Shown here: in pieces, positions 6,495 to 13,509 of the stretch
How the letters are laid out: each line of letters begins with the position of its first letter
How positions within the stretch are numbered: the stretch's first letter is position 1
Virus record (IMG/VR): IMGVR_UViG_3300022903_000003
Location: 1-32,119 of that record
DNA length: 32,119 bases
Origin: a virus
Direction: 5' to 3' (one strand)
Notes under the pieces: generated by a model
What the model was told of the DNA's origin: nothing
Database searches by the model: none
What the model saw: the letters and a program-made list of their open reading frames with translations, nothing else
Program-made: the position numbers and the translations under genes

Positions 6495-7016
6495 TCAGTG
6501 TGCTTCTCCCGCGTCAACCACCAGCGGGTAACCATCTACGTTGAAGATGTTGGAGCCTGCCCAAGCGTCATCGATCAACTGCTTGATCTCTTGAAGCGCC
6601 TTCTCGCCCTCTTCAGTCCACGCGCACCGTGAAGGTTTGACGTAGGGCATCGCGATGACGAAGACGGAGCCGTAAGGGAACTGCGGGCAGTCGATCTCAT
6701 ACAGCGTGACCTTGCTGGCCCAACGCTTATCAGAGAACTGCTGAAGGTTCCGGTACTCCGCGTGCTGGCTGGCGAAGATGAAGTCATATGCCGTGTTTTC
6801 TCCCCAGTACTCCCCCTCATCTTCGCACTCTGCGAAGTCCGGTGTCTGTGTGGGAACCTTGTACACTACACCATCCTTGGCATACACCACGCGCCAAGTA
6901 CCCTCACCAACGTAGGTGAATCCATCAGGCGCTTGCTCAGCCCACGTGTCGTAGGCGTGTCCGTCTGCCCACCAGTGCGCAATGGCGGTAGCGTCTTCCA
7001 GGTTTCCAACGGCCAT
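6495..7016 (-). CDS. Minimal kinase-like protein (paralogue of 18417-18998)
   Basis: This encodes 173 residues, with ATG after AGGAGGGCAACGAA. The order of motifs follows a protein-kinase/APH fold N-lobe and catalytic core: a glycine-rich turn YVGEGTWRVVY (about 35-45), VVYKV with Lys53, a hinge-like VIAMPYV near 120-126, then LIDDAWAGSNIFNV (Asp149/150, Asn156), resembling the catalytic loop HxDxxxxN. The last residues VVDAGEAH place a DFG-like Asp168-Ala-Gly at the C-terminus. No activation segment or C-lobe follows, so it is far shorter than a normal kinase (about 250 residues or more). It may bind nucleotide or be a pseudokinase. It is the first gene after promoter boxes at 7059-7086. Confidence 0.6.
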   Translation of the reverse strand: MAVGNLEDATAIAHWWADGHAYDTWAEQAPDGFTYVGEGTWRVVYAKDGVVYKVPTQTPDFAECEDEGEYWGENTAYDFIFASQHAEYRNLQQFSDKRWASKVTLYEIDCPQFPYGSVFVIAMPYVKPSRCAWTEEGEKALQEIKQLIDDAWAGSNIFNVDGYPLVVDAGEAH

Positions 7017-7058
7017 TTCGTTGCCCTCCTGAGGCGCTTGCTTGACCTTGTGAGTAGA

Positions 7059-7086
7059 ACTCTACCCGACTCAGCCAGGGTGTCAA
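7059..7086 (-). promoter_or_regulatory. Minus-strand promoter (TTGACA, 16-base spacer, TAGAGT)
   Basis: TTGACA at 7086-7081 is followed after 16 bases by TAGAGT at 7064-7059 on the minus strand. It is directed at the kinase-like gene starting at 7016. The -35 overlaps the loop of the hairpin at 7076-7091. Confidence 0.65.
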
Positions 7087-7091
7087 CCCTG
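7076..7091 (-). terminator. Hairpin overlapping a -35 box
   Basis: CAGGGT and ACCCTG (6 bp) enclose the loop TGAC, five bases past the stop of the HNH gene. It is shorter than its counterparts at 4.8, 18.4 and 19.1 kb but has the same arrangement, with TTGACA spanning the loop and the top of the stem. Confidence 0.5.
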
Positions 7092-7095
7092 TTCC

Positions 7096-7485
7096 TCAAG
7101 ATCTTTTGATGAAGCCGCCTGCACTGCTCCTACCTGTGTGAACGTCGTGACAGTGCTTGCACAGGCCGCGCATAGCGCCGGGGTCGTTCGGGTCTCTCCC
7201 CATCTCGACAAGCTGTCTGCGCGTGAAAGGGTAGTGGTCAGCGATAAAGGATCGCATGGAACATTCCTGTAGTCCATGGCATCCTTTTTGTGTGCACACA
7301 CAGAATTTGTCACGTTCTAGCACCAATTCGCGTGCCTTTTGATGGTCCTTTCCATATCCTCTTTCGGCGGCTGTACCTCGTTTCTTATCACGATCTCTTT
7401 GCTGCATACGTTTATGTGTCGGGCAATAGCCGTTGAATTCTAGTCGTTTCCGGCAGCCGCTAAAGCGACATTCGTACAGTTTCAT
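7096..7485 (-). CDS. HNH endonuclease
   Basis: This encodes 129 residues from the ATG at 7485, which has AGGAG eight bases upstream (a longer form could start at 7506). The N-terminus carries a Cys/His knuckle (ECRFSGCRKRL, then YCPTH). The HNH core is FIADHYPFTRRQLVEMGRDP followed by AMRGLCKHCHDVHTGR, with the metal-binding His/Asp and the CxxCH knuckle typical of phage HNH nucleases. These cut DNA and act either in packaging or as homing nucleases. This copy is far from the terminase genes and is flanked by hairpins on both sides, and its coding sequence looks more AT-rich than its neighbours, so a mobile origin is likely. Confidence 0.85.
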   Translation of the reverse strand: MKLYECRFSGCRKRLEFNGYCPTHKRMQQRDRDKKRGTAAERGYGKDHQKARELVLERDKFCVCTQKGCHGLQECSMRSFIADHYPFTRRQLVEMGRDPNDPGAMRGLCKHCHDVHTGRSSAGGFIKRS

Positions 7486-7520
7486 GTATTGTGCTCCTGA
7501 TCTCATGATAGAATAGAGAA

Positions 7521-7558
7521 AAGCGCCACACGGGAATGCCCTCCCTCGTGTGGCGCTT
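7521..7558. terminator. Strong hairpin terminator upstream of the HNH gene
   Basis: A 12-bp perfect stem (AAGCGCCACACG with its complement) encloses 14 bases. On the minus strand it runs into CTTTTCTCTATTCT, a good intrinsic terminator tail. The plus-strand side is also T-rich. Confidence 0.8.
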
Positions 7559-7579
7559 GTTTCATCTCTTCACAGATAC

Positions 7580-7627
7580 GAATGCCCCTGGTGACGGTCC
7601 CCCACAGTCCGCACACCAGGGGCATTC
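7580..7627. terminator. Large hairpin after the 7634-8035 gene
   Basis: A 14-bp perfect stem (GAATGCCCCTGGTG and its complement) encloses a 20-base loop. It lies seven bases past the stop at 7634 and 21 bases from the second hairpin. The sequence GAATGCCC occurs in both hairpins. Confidence 0.75.
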
Positions 7628-7633
7628 TCCATT

Positions 7634-8035
7634 TTAGTCCATGATCCCTGAAGGATAGTCCAGGATTCGGCACGCTTTCAGGTAAGCGAGAAAGAGCCTT
7701 TCAAGCTCATACTCGATATCGACCTTGTCCCGCCAGAACTTCACGTAGACAACCTTGCTGAAGAAACGTGGTCCCGCTGGCCCGTTGTCGTCAACCTGAT
7801 CCCTGATGATTCCCACCAGGTCATTCAGGGTGTTGTCTATCTCCCGCGTTACCGCATCAATGTCCAAACGAATGGGCAACGAGGGATGCACCGAACTGGA
7901 CTTTCCGCCTCCTCCACCGCCTTTTCCGCCCACATTGCCTAGTTCCAGCGCCAATTCAAGGCGCACATCAGGTAGCTTATCCAGCACCTTGGAGTACGCA
8001 CTGTGACCCCATGACGGCTGCTCACCCAAAGGCAT
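7634..8035 (-). CDS. Hypothetical protein with glycine-rich linker
   Basis: This encodes 133 residues, with ATG after GGGAGGGCTATCC. A short N-terminal segment (about 1-35) is joined by a poly-Gly/Ser linker (GGKGGGGGGKSSS, about 36-48) to a helical C-terminal domain (about 55-133; IRLDIDAVTREIDNTLNDLV, later YVKFWRDKVDIEYELERLF). The linker makes it a two-part protein. Its start overlaps the WhiB gene by 14 bases. No family is recognised. Confidence 0.75.
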   Translation of the reverse strand: MPLGEQPSWGHSAYSKVLDKLPDVRLELALELGNVGGKGGGGGGKSSSVHPSLPIRLDIDAVTREIDNTLNDLVGIIRDQVDDNGPAGPRFFSKVVYVKFWRDKVDIEYELERLFLAYLKACRILDYPSGIMD

Positions 8036-8573
8036 GGATAGCCCTCCCTATGTTTCTCGCCTGGTCCGCATCAGGACCAAGACGCTCGTCTGCCTTCTGT
8101 CTTGCCTTCCTCACAAAGTTGGCGCTCATTTTCACGCGCTCACCAATGGTAGCACTATCCAGTCCTCCGGCTACCATGGCTTCAATCGCTGCGATCCTGT
8201 CGAGCGCCGTAGAACCTCTCGCCGCATCAGGAATGCCACGGGTCATGTCTCGCACCTTGCGCCAGTCTACGACGCTGTGAACGTCGCTCAGGGACGCGTG
8301 AGACTCTCCACTAGCTTGTCGGTCAACCTCTTCAAGGGTCATAGCTGTGACGTCGAATCCTTCGGACCAGACACGACCAGCCGCCACACCAGTAAAGCTG
8401 GACTCTTCGGGTTTCACCCATTCGTTGCAGAGATCCACCACGGAGCAGCCTAGACAATGGTCCAAGGCCACCAGCGCGATGTTACCGCGAGACTGATCAA
8501 AAATTCGCGGATCAATCTCGCGGCACTCCGCTTCATCGAACAGGCGTTCAGAAAACGCCACGTCAGATTGCAC
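8022..8573 (-). CDS. WhiB-family iron-sulfur regulator fused to a helix-turn-helix
   Basis: This encodes 183 residues from a GTG at 8573, which overlaps the preceding gene by 11 bases; a GTG at 8561 is also possible. Cys17, Cys40, Cys43 and Cys49 give the C-x22-C-x2-C-x5-C cluster ligand pattern of WhiB proteins. ECREIDPRIF matches the usual CR..DP..F start, and GVAAGRVWSEG replaces the G-V-W-G-G turn. After about residue 125 a second helical domain (AIEAMVAGGLDSATIGERV, then KMSANFVRKARQK) looks like a helix-turn-helix. WhiB proteins bind a 4Fe-4S cluster and the host sigma factor to redirect transcription. Most are 80-130 residues long, so the C-terminal DNA-binding-like extension is notable. 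Confidence 0.85.
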   Translation of the reverse strand: MQSDVAFSERLFDEAECREIDPRIFDQSRGNIALVALDHCLGCSVVDLCNEWVKPEESSFTGVAAGRVWSEGFDVTAMTLEEVDRQASGESHASLSDVHSVVDWRKVRDMTRGIPDAARGSTALDRIAAIEAMVAGGLDSATIGERVKMSANFVRKARQKADERLGPDADQARNIGRAIHAFG

Positions 8574-8718
8574 CCAACAGGAGCGCGGTCATGAAAAACA
8601 TGTGGACTCCAGCAATCATGAACACCGTGAAGCGGAGTCCCGGAGTCTTTGCGTTGGCTGCTCCCATGATTGTTACGCATGAGATAACAGCCAACCAGAC
8701 GATAAGTGCAATGTGCAT
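8563..8718 (-). CDS. Small membrane protein, two hydrophobic segments
   Basis: This encodes 51 residues, with ATG after GAGGAGGGCTTAC. Hydrophobic stretches at about 3-21 (IALIVWLAVISCVTIMGAA) and 31-51 (TVFMIAGVHMFFMTALLLGA) are separated by AKTPGLRF, predicting a hairpin in the membrane. It overlaps the WhiB start. Function unknown. Confidence 0.65.
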   Translation of the reverse strand: MHIALIVWLAVISCVTIMGAANAKTPGLRFTVFMIAGVHMFFMTALLLGAI

Positions 8719-8729
8719 GTAAGCCCTCC

Positions 8730-8873
8730 TCAGGCAATCGTGCCGGTCAGGACCAGGATGCCAAGGATGAACCCGGCAACACCGATCAGAAACGCGGAGC
8801 CAGACTCCATCCTGTGCCCCATCTGCATGTCAAGCAGACCGTTGACAACGAGGAAAATAGCTACTGCGGTCAT
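8730..8873 (-). CDS. Small membrane protein, two hydrophobic segments
   Basis: This encodes 47 residues, with ATG after AGGAGGGCACGTC. Segments VAIFLVVNGLL and AFLIGVAGFILGILVLTGTI flank a polar stretch MQMGHRMESG. It is directly upstream of another small membrane gene, and the two may form a pair. Function unknown. Confidence 0.65.
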   Translation of the reverse strand: MTAVAIFLVVNGLLDMQMGHRMESGSAFLIGVAGFILGILVLTGTIA

Positions 8874-8884
8874 GACGTGCCCTC

Positions 8885-10096
8885 CTAGCTGTGGATGGTA
8901 ATTCCCTGCCAGCCGACTCCCTCACCGGGGGTCAACCACATACTCACCATACCAGCCGGTGAGTCTTCTCCGCAACCCCTCACGAACCACTGACTTCCGC
9001 CATCTAGCGCGGGAAGCTGAAGCCACGTTCGGTTGCCTCCGGTCTGAGCCATCCGGTAGTGGTGGAGGTGAGCCGAAACCATGATATCGGCCTGGCCCAT
9101 TGGTTGACGACCATGACTCTGACCCTGCCACCACTTGAGTGCGGCATCAGCACCTGTCTTCCAGAGATGACCGTGCGTGAAGCCAAGCACCAGCGGCGAC
9201 TTTGGGGAACCCACATCAACGACAATGTTGCCCTCTCCTTCATCAGGAAACACGAACTGAACATTCCCATATTTACCCGACGCTTCCAGCACTTCGGCTG
9301 CTGCTGACGCACCTTCAATTGCCCACGAATCGGTAATGGGCATTTCCTGCATTCGGTACGTCTCGTCATGGTTACCAGGCACAACTGGAACAAGCACCTG
9401 CTCTGCCCATGGCGCCAGAAGGGCAACCTGATGAACAATCAACCGCCTGTACGCGCGTACCTGCTCAGTGATGGGAATGTCTAGACTCGCGACATTCTTT
9501 CCGCCTTGGCTGACGAGTCCTTCGATGCAGTCTCCGAGCCAAGGAAGGATGAGTCGGTCAACTCCGCCCTGATCAACGACCAACTCATAGATTCGTTGGG
9601 TGAGAGCGGCGAATCGTTCGACGGTTCCGACAGTTCCGCCACCTTCGGATTTACCAAGCTGGAGATCACCGACAGGCACCATGAGCATTCGTGAAGTTCG
9701 CTTAGCCGCGCGTGTCCGTGTACGGTGCCGACGAACATTGGAATATCCACGAAGGATAGCTTCCGCTTCGTCGCTATCGTACGCAATGATTCTACCTCTT
9801 CGGGCAAGGGTCGCTTTGTAGGCCACTCGCCACTCTCCACTAGCTGTCTGCCACGTGGATTTGTTGTAAGTAGAAACCGCCCAAATGTCAGGATCCACGC
9901 CAAGCGACTCAAGAATTTCGATATCGTCTGGTGGAGGTGCGTCCATTGGACTGTTGATTGTCTTCGGAACTGTTCTGATTTCACCGGTATCTTCTCCTAG
10001 GTCAACGCCTGCCGACCAAATAGGAATCTTCGCGTCCTTTCTAGGGCGGTCGGGTAGCCTATTTGAATTCGGATACGGCGAAGCAATGTCAGCCAT
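8885..10096 (-). CDS. Metallophosphoesterase (calcineurin-like)
   Basis: This encodes 403 residues, with the ATG at 10096 chosen because GAGGAGGCTTA precedes it; a start at 10126 would lack a site. The metallophosphoesterase ligand series is visible in order: PVGDLQLG (about 140-147), LGDCIEG, VVPGNHDE, FTHGHLW and VSAHLHHYRM. These supply the Asp, His and Asn ligands of a two-metal centre. The N-terminal 100 residues resemble the helical domain seen in actinophage versions (DIEILESLGVDPDIWAV). Substrates of phage members are generally unknown; DNA ends, cyclic nucleotides or phosphoproteins are possible. It overlaps the MazZ-like gene by 8 bases. Confidence 0.88.
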   Translation of the reverse strand: MADIASPYPNSNRLPDRPRKDAKIPIWSAGVDLGEDTGEIRTVPKTINSPMDAPPPDDIEILESLGVDPDIWAVSTYNKSTWQTASGEWRVAYKATLARRGRIIAYDSDEAEAILRGYSNVRRHRTRTRAAKRTSRMLMVPVGDLQLGKSEGGGTVGTVERFAALTQRIYELVVDQGGVDRLILPWLGDCIEGLVSQGGKNVASLDIPITEQVRAYRRLIVHQVALLAPWAEQVLVPVVPGNHDETYRMQEMPITDSWAIEGASAAAEVLEASGKYGNVQFVFPDEGEGNIVVDVGSPKSPLVLGFTHGHLWKTGADAALKWWQGQSHGRQPMGQADIMVSAHLHHYRMAQTGGNRTWLQLPALDGGSQWFVRGCGEDSPAGMVSMWLTPGEGVGWQGITIHS

Positions 10097-10430
10097 TAAG
10101 CCTCCTCTTGTAGCGCGTAGCTTCATACGCCATGACGTTGAACATCAAAGCGGCTGCATGGTCCTCGTCACGTTCACCAGTGAACCACTGCATGAAGTGT
10201 CGGATAGCAGCCTCTTGAAACCGCGCCTCTTCCTCTTCGCTATTGGCATTCTCCCAATTACGATCAGAGTATTTCTCCGCGCCTTTCGCCATAAGCTCAG
10301 CGAAACGCGTAAGCATCTGCTCCTTATATGGTACACCAGCCGGAATCAGAAGATCAAAACGGGGCTTCCCCTGTGAGGGTTCGCGGACGTTGCCGGACGT
10401 ATATTGGTGGCGGTTTCCCGTATCCTTCAT
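10089..10430 (-). CDS. MazZ-like dATP/dGTP pyrophosphohydrolase (DUF5664 family)
   Basis: This encodes 113 residues from the ATG at 10430. The frame stays open to an ATG at 10583, but that start would bury 230 bases of the upstream gene. The family start is visible as SGNVREPSQGKPRFDLL, followed by FAELMAKGAEKYSDRNWENA and the helical metal site EAAIRHFMQWFTGERDEDHA with Glu and Asp ligands, then MFNVMAYE. Members hydrolyse dNTPs to dNMPs, and the cyanophage S-2L relative works in diaminopurine metabolism. Here it may adjust dNTP pools for replication. No PurZ is visible in this window. Confidence 0.75.
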   Translation of the reverse strand: MKDTGNRHQYTSGNVREPSQGKPRFDLLIPAGVPYKEQMLTRFAELMAKGAEKYSDRNWENANSEEEEARFQEAAIRHFMQWFTGERDEDHAAALMFNVMAYEATRYKRRLNG

Positions 10431-10785
10431 CTCGTACCTTACGGGCGGCTGCATTGTCGCAACCGCATTTGTGGTCCACTGCCACATATCGTGTTCCTCC
10501 GGTTGCCATCCGGTGGGCTGATTCACTACTCGCCACACTCCGAGATCCGGCCTCCAATGGAACCACTCCGTACTCAGGTTCATAGAAGTCCCCTTTCAAG
10601 TGTCCTGTCTCTGATACCCAAACGGTAAATACGCTTCGCGTGCCATATTCGTACAACACGTCCGCATGCGCGCGGGGAATGGTATACCGGCTAATCACAA
10701 CCGTGAAGCCAGCCACCATTCCCCTCCAACAGAGCGCCAAACAACGCGGGCACTCGAACGGCTTAAAGTCCTTGTACGTGGTCAC
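10354..10785 (-). CDS. Putative zinc-binding hypothetical protein
   Basis: This encodes 143 residues if the GTG at 10785 is used (AGGG six bases upstream); the frame remains open to 10857. FECPRCLALCW near the start and VDHKCGCD near residue 115 provide Cys/His groups for one zinc site. Between them lies a beta-rich stretch (GFTVVISRYTIP, then SVFTVWVSETGHLKGDFYEP). It overlaps the downstream pyrophosphohydrolase by 77 bases and the upstream small gene by 23. The start is uncertain and the family unrecognised. Confidence 0.55.
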   Translation of the reverse strand: MTTYKDFKPFECPRCLALCWRGMVAGFTVVISRYTIPRAHADVLYEYGTRSVFTVWVSETGHLKGDFYEPEYGVVPLEAGSRSVASSESAHRMATGGTRYVAVDHKCGCDNAAARKVRDEGYGKPPPIYVRQRPRTLTGEAPF

Positions 10786-10930
10786 TGTACGCCCTGTAGT
10801 CCACGAATGCCTGGTCAGCATCCATCCGGGTGGTCTCTGTGGGGGACATGTAGTCACGGGTTAGTGCTGCCTGCCACAAGTCATACAGGTAGTTCAACCA
10901 TTCTTGCGCGCTGATGTCTCCTGAATACAT
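10763..10930 (-). CDS. Small hypothetical protein
   Basis: This encodes 55 residues and starts at an ATG that shares one base with the stop of the preceding gene (TAATG), a typical coupling signal. It is acidic and helical (EWLNYLYDLWQAALTRDYM, then RMDADQAFVDYRAYSDHV). No cysteines, membrane segment or recognised family. Confidence 0.6.
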   Translation of the reverse strand: MYSGDISAQEWLNYLYDLWQAALTRDYMSPTETTRMDADQAFVDYRAYSDHVQGL

Positions 10931-11100
10931 TACAGTGGCTCCAAGTCCTGGATACTCCGTCGCTTCTTGTTGGCGTAGTCAGTGAGTTTGTCTTCACAAG
11001 CCACTGAACACACCGTGTAGCCATGTCCATGAAGGCGGAAGTTCCCGCAAGGTTCCCCGCACTGATCACACAGATACGGCGTGGCCTCCTTTGACTTCAT
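10930..11100 (-). CDS. Small zinc-finger protein
   Basis: This encodes 56 residues from the ATG at 11100, which follows GGAGGAGA. Four cysteines form a treble-clef-like pattern (CDQCGEPC, then VCSVACEDKL), followed by a Lys/Arg-rich helix. It overlaps the upstream DUF7455-like gene by 35 bases. It is probably a metal-binding nucleic-acid or protein adaptor; function unknown. Confidence 0.68.
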   Translation of the reverse strand: MKSKEATPYLCDQCGEPCGNFRLHGHGYTVCSVACEDKLTDYANKKRRSIQDLEPL

Positions 11101-11281
11101 TCTCCTCCACCTCTGCAACGTGCCAGCCATCAGTGGCTAGCGTCATCTCGTGTCGGGTGAAGTGGTGACCACAGAGGATCAGTTCCAGCTTCCCCTTCCG
11201 TACCGTCACCTTACCATGTGCTCCGCACGAATCGCAAGAGCTATTAACGTTCGCTTCCTGGTGCAAGGTCTGTCCACTCAC
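11066..11281 (-). CDS. DUF7455-like zinc protein
   Basis: This encodes 71 residues from a GTG in a GTGA overlap with the polymerase stop (a GTG at 11290 is the alternative). CDSCGAHGKVTVRKGKLEL, followed by LCGHHFTRHE, matches the small actinobacterial and actinophage family with a CxxC and a CxHH metal site. The function of the family is not known. Its place directly behind the DNA polymerase is consistent with a replication accessory role, which is inference. Confidence 0.72.
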   Translation of the reverse strand: MSGQTLHQEANVNSSCDSCGAHGKVTVRKGKLELILCGHHFTRHEMTLATDGWHVAEVEENEVKGGHAVSV

Positions 11282-13080
11282 TTCGTCCACCTCTTTCCCA
11301 TAACCTGTGCCTTAGCTAGCATGGGCACTCCACGCCATTCCCCAGTCATCAGGGTCTTCATGATGTGCGCCACGTCTTCAGCGTCGCTCTTCGGCACATT
11401 GAGAATGATCTCGTCGTGCACCAGGAGCCACAAGAACTCAAGTAGTCCCGCATCTACCAATCTTAGCAGGTCGAACATAAACAAGTCACGCGCTGTGGAC
11501 TGAACATCGTAGTTGATCGCACCATACGAGCGCTGAGGATCAACCGCGACGCGCCGCCCTACGAACGTTTCTACGTACGGTTGCTGCCCTAGCCTACGTG
11601 CGTATGGCTTCAGCCCTGGGAAGAGCTTGTCGAGCGTCTGAAGCGTCGTACGGGCCACTTCCTCAGAGACTCCGGTCTGTCGGCTTACCGTAGGAGCGCC
11701 TGCCCCGTAGAATTTGCCGTACAGGCCACGCTTGCCGACCGTCCGCTGATCCTCCGTGAAGTCAGGACCGTACATAACTTCAGCGATGTAATTGGGCATG
11801 TCCGCACCTTCCATGAGAAGGCGAAGCATGTTCTGGTCCTGGCTGAGGACGGCTGCCACCCTGACCTCAATCTGGCTCTTGTCACAGCCAACCAGCGAGA
11901 AGCCTTCATCAGCCACCAGGCAACCTCGTGTTGTGCCGTGTGACGGAATCTGCTGGAGTGGTGGTTTGGAAATGGAATTGCGTCCGGTCTGTGCTCCCAT
12001 GGGATCAATTACCGGGTGGAGTCTGCCATCTGTTTCCTCAGCCGCGATGAACTTCTGAATGTAATCGGCATCAAACTTCACCAGCTCCTTTGCGGTGAAG
12101 AATTCGCGAATTGCTCTACTCGCGTCATCCTCTCTGCCTTGGATATTAGCCAGCATATTCGGTTTGCTGAGGCTGTACCCACCTTTATCTGTGAGTGACA
12201 CCTTGATTTCATTCAGCTTCAGCCATTCAACAACCAATTCCTTGTCATCCTTCTTGGCGATGCCCTCCGCAGGAAAGCCCAATTGATACGCGCGGTTGTT
12301 CATGACTTCTGCCTGCTTCAGAAAGTCCATAGACTCCTGACGCGAGTATTCAAAGTCAACGGCCAAGCCTTTATGGTGAACGGTAGACAGCACATAGGCT
12401 ACCCGACGTTCGTACTCGAACAATGCCATAGCTCGCTTGGTTGCGTCTGCTCCCAGTGCGCGAAGCATTCGGTAGGCCAGCATGGGGTCATACCCCGCAT
12501 ACAGTACGTACACAGGATCATCAATGGCGATCTTCCCATAGCCGCCCTTGCTTGCCGACAGCTTCAGCTCACGGAAGCGAGCGGTCAGCGCCTTGTCTGC
12601 CTCAAAGGTCCCATCAACGAGTTGGCGGATTCGCTCCTTCAGTGCGTGCGTGGGGACAATCTTTCCATCCCCTCCCTTTGGCTGTGTGAATCCCATGGGG
12701 TCAATCAGCCGAGAAAGGGTAAGCGTGTCGATTGTCTTGGGGTAAAGGTACTCAAGAGGGAAACCGTACGCTGCGTGCAGAACACCAATGTCGTGGTCTG
12801 CGTTGTGAATGATAAGCGCCTCCGCCATATCAATACACCGCTTGATCAATTCTTGGTGCATGTCGTAGCGAAGAACGTAGGCTTCCTTGTCGGTACCGAA
12901 TTGGGCTAGTCGGGTGAACCAGCCCTTTTCATAGACGTCCGTCCCGCTGGACTCCGTGTCGAATCCGATGAGAGGGTTACGCCTGATCATGTCGAACAGG
13001 GGAGTTGGGTCGTCGTCCCACGAATCGAACTCGTGGACAAGCACCAACTCCCCTGCGATTACGCCCTGGTACGTCTTCAC
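11278..13080 (-). CDS. polA: DNA polymerase I (family A) with 3'-5' exonuclease
   Basis: This encodes 600 residues. The proofreading exonuclease domain has its three motifs: FDTESSGTD (Asp41, Glu43), HNADHDIGV (Asn93, Asp97) and YAGYD (Tyr194, Asp198). The polymerase domain shows motif A GCDKSQIEVR (Asp400), motif B RTVGKRGLYGKFYG (Arg446, Lys450, Tyr454) and motif C LVHDEI (His555, Asp556). Tyr at 454 is the T7-type residue that tolerates dideoxynucleotides. Motif A has Lys where most family members have Tyr (DYSQIE). There is no 5'-3' exonuclease domain. It is the replicative polymerase of this phage. Its start overlaps the SSB-like gene by ATGA. Confidence 0.97.
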   Translation of the reverse strand: MKTYQGVIAGELVLVHEFDSWDDDPTPLFDMIRRNPLIGFDTESSGTDVYEKGWFTRLAQFGTDKEAYVLRYDMHQELIKRCIDMAEALIIHNADHDIGVLHAAYGFPLEYLYPKTIDTLTLSRLIDPMGFTQPKGGDGKIVPTHALKERIRQLVDGTFEADKALTARFRELKLSASKGGYGKIAIDDPVYVLYAGYDPMLAYRMLRALGADATKRAMALFEYERRVAYVLSTVHHKGLAVDFEYSRQESMDFLKQAEVMNNRAYQLGFPAEGIAKKDDKELVVEWLKLNEIKVSLTDKGGYSLSKPNMLANIQGREDDASRAIREFFTAKELVKFDADYIQKFIAAEETDGRLHPVIDPMGAQTGRNSISKPPLQQIPSHGTTRGCLVADEGFSLVGCDKSQIEVRVAAVLSQDQNMLRLLMEGADMPNYIAEVMYGPDFTEDQRTVGKRGLYGKFYGAGAPTVSRQTGVSEEVARTTLQTLDKLFPGLKPYARRLGQQPYVETFVGRRVAVDPQRSYGAINYDVQSTARDLFMFDLLRLVDAGLLEFLWLLVHDEIILNVPKSDAEDVAHIMKTLMTGEWRGVPMLAKAQVMGKRWTK

Positions 13081-13433
13081 TCTGGCTGGACTCCAGAAAT
13101 CATCACGGGCGTTCCGTTCTTGTAGAATGCCATGGAATCACACACTAGATATGTGTACGCTTTTCGTTTGCCGTGCAAGGTGGTGTACATTTTTGTTTGC
13201 AGCACCCCAGATACGGCCACTTCGTCGCCTTCATCCAGTCGAGAAATGTCCGACCATGCGTCAAGGTTCTTGTCGTAGTCCACCATGGGCTGATAAAGCT
13301 CACACTGAATTTCGTTGTCTATCCCAAGGGTGTCGGTGTACTCCATGATGAAAGAAACCATCGCTCTTCCGTCATATGTGAACCTAATCTCTGGGAAGTG
13401 TACAAACCGTCCTTTAGAAACGACCCTTTGCAT
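13077..13433 (-). CDS. SSB-like OB-fold protein
   Basis: This encodes 118 residues, with ATG after AGGAGGGCAA. The pattern GRFVHFPEIRFTYDGRAMVS, then FIMEYTD, QCELYQP, RLDEGDEVAVSGVLQTK and AYTYLVCDSMAFY follows the beta-barrel order of bacterial SSB (GrL..dPe.R.t.sG..v..f through the G-d-x-v-x-V-x-G-x-L strand). It has no acidic SSB tail. It probably binds single-stranded DNA at the replication fork. It is translationally coupled to the polymerase gene. Confidence 0.75.
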   Translation of the reverse strand: MQRVVSKGRFVHFPEIRFTYDGRAMVSFIMEYTDTLGIDNEIQCELYQPMVDYDKNLDAWSDISRLDEGDEVAVSGVLQTKMYTTLHGKRKAYTYLVCDSMAFYKNGTPVMISGVQPE

Positions 13434-13441
13434 TTGCCCTC

Positions 13442-13498
13442 CTACAGAACGTAAAGCAGAATAACGATAACGACCAGGACCAGAATGAGAATACCCAT
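13442..13498 (-). CDS. 18-residue hydrophobic microprotein
   Basis: The sequence MGILILVLVVIVILLYVL is encoded from an ATG six bases after AGGAGG and ends in TAG, which itself is part of the AGGAGG site of the SSB-like gene. All residues except Met, Gly and Tyr are aliphatic, predicting one membrane helix with almost no soluble part. The good ribosome binding site and fit between genes support translation. It could also serve as a leader that opens the next ribosome binding site. Confidence 0.5.
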   Translation of the reverse strand: MGILILVLVVIVILLYVL

Positions 13499-13509
13499 TT
13501 CATGCCTCC

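Noticed and set aside
10431-10583. N-terminal extension of the MazZ-like gene to the ATG at 10583
   Set aside because: It would overlap the zinc-binding gene by 230 bases, and the family pattern begins near the ATG at 10430.
12283-12909. 208-codon plus-strand open frame
   Set aside because: It lies fully antisense to the exonuclease domain of the DNA polymerase and shows no domain.
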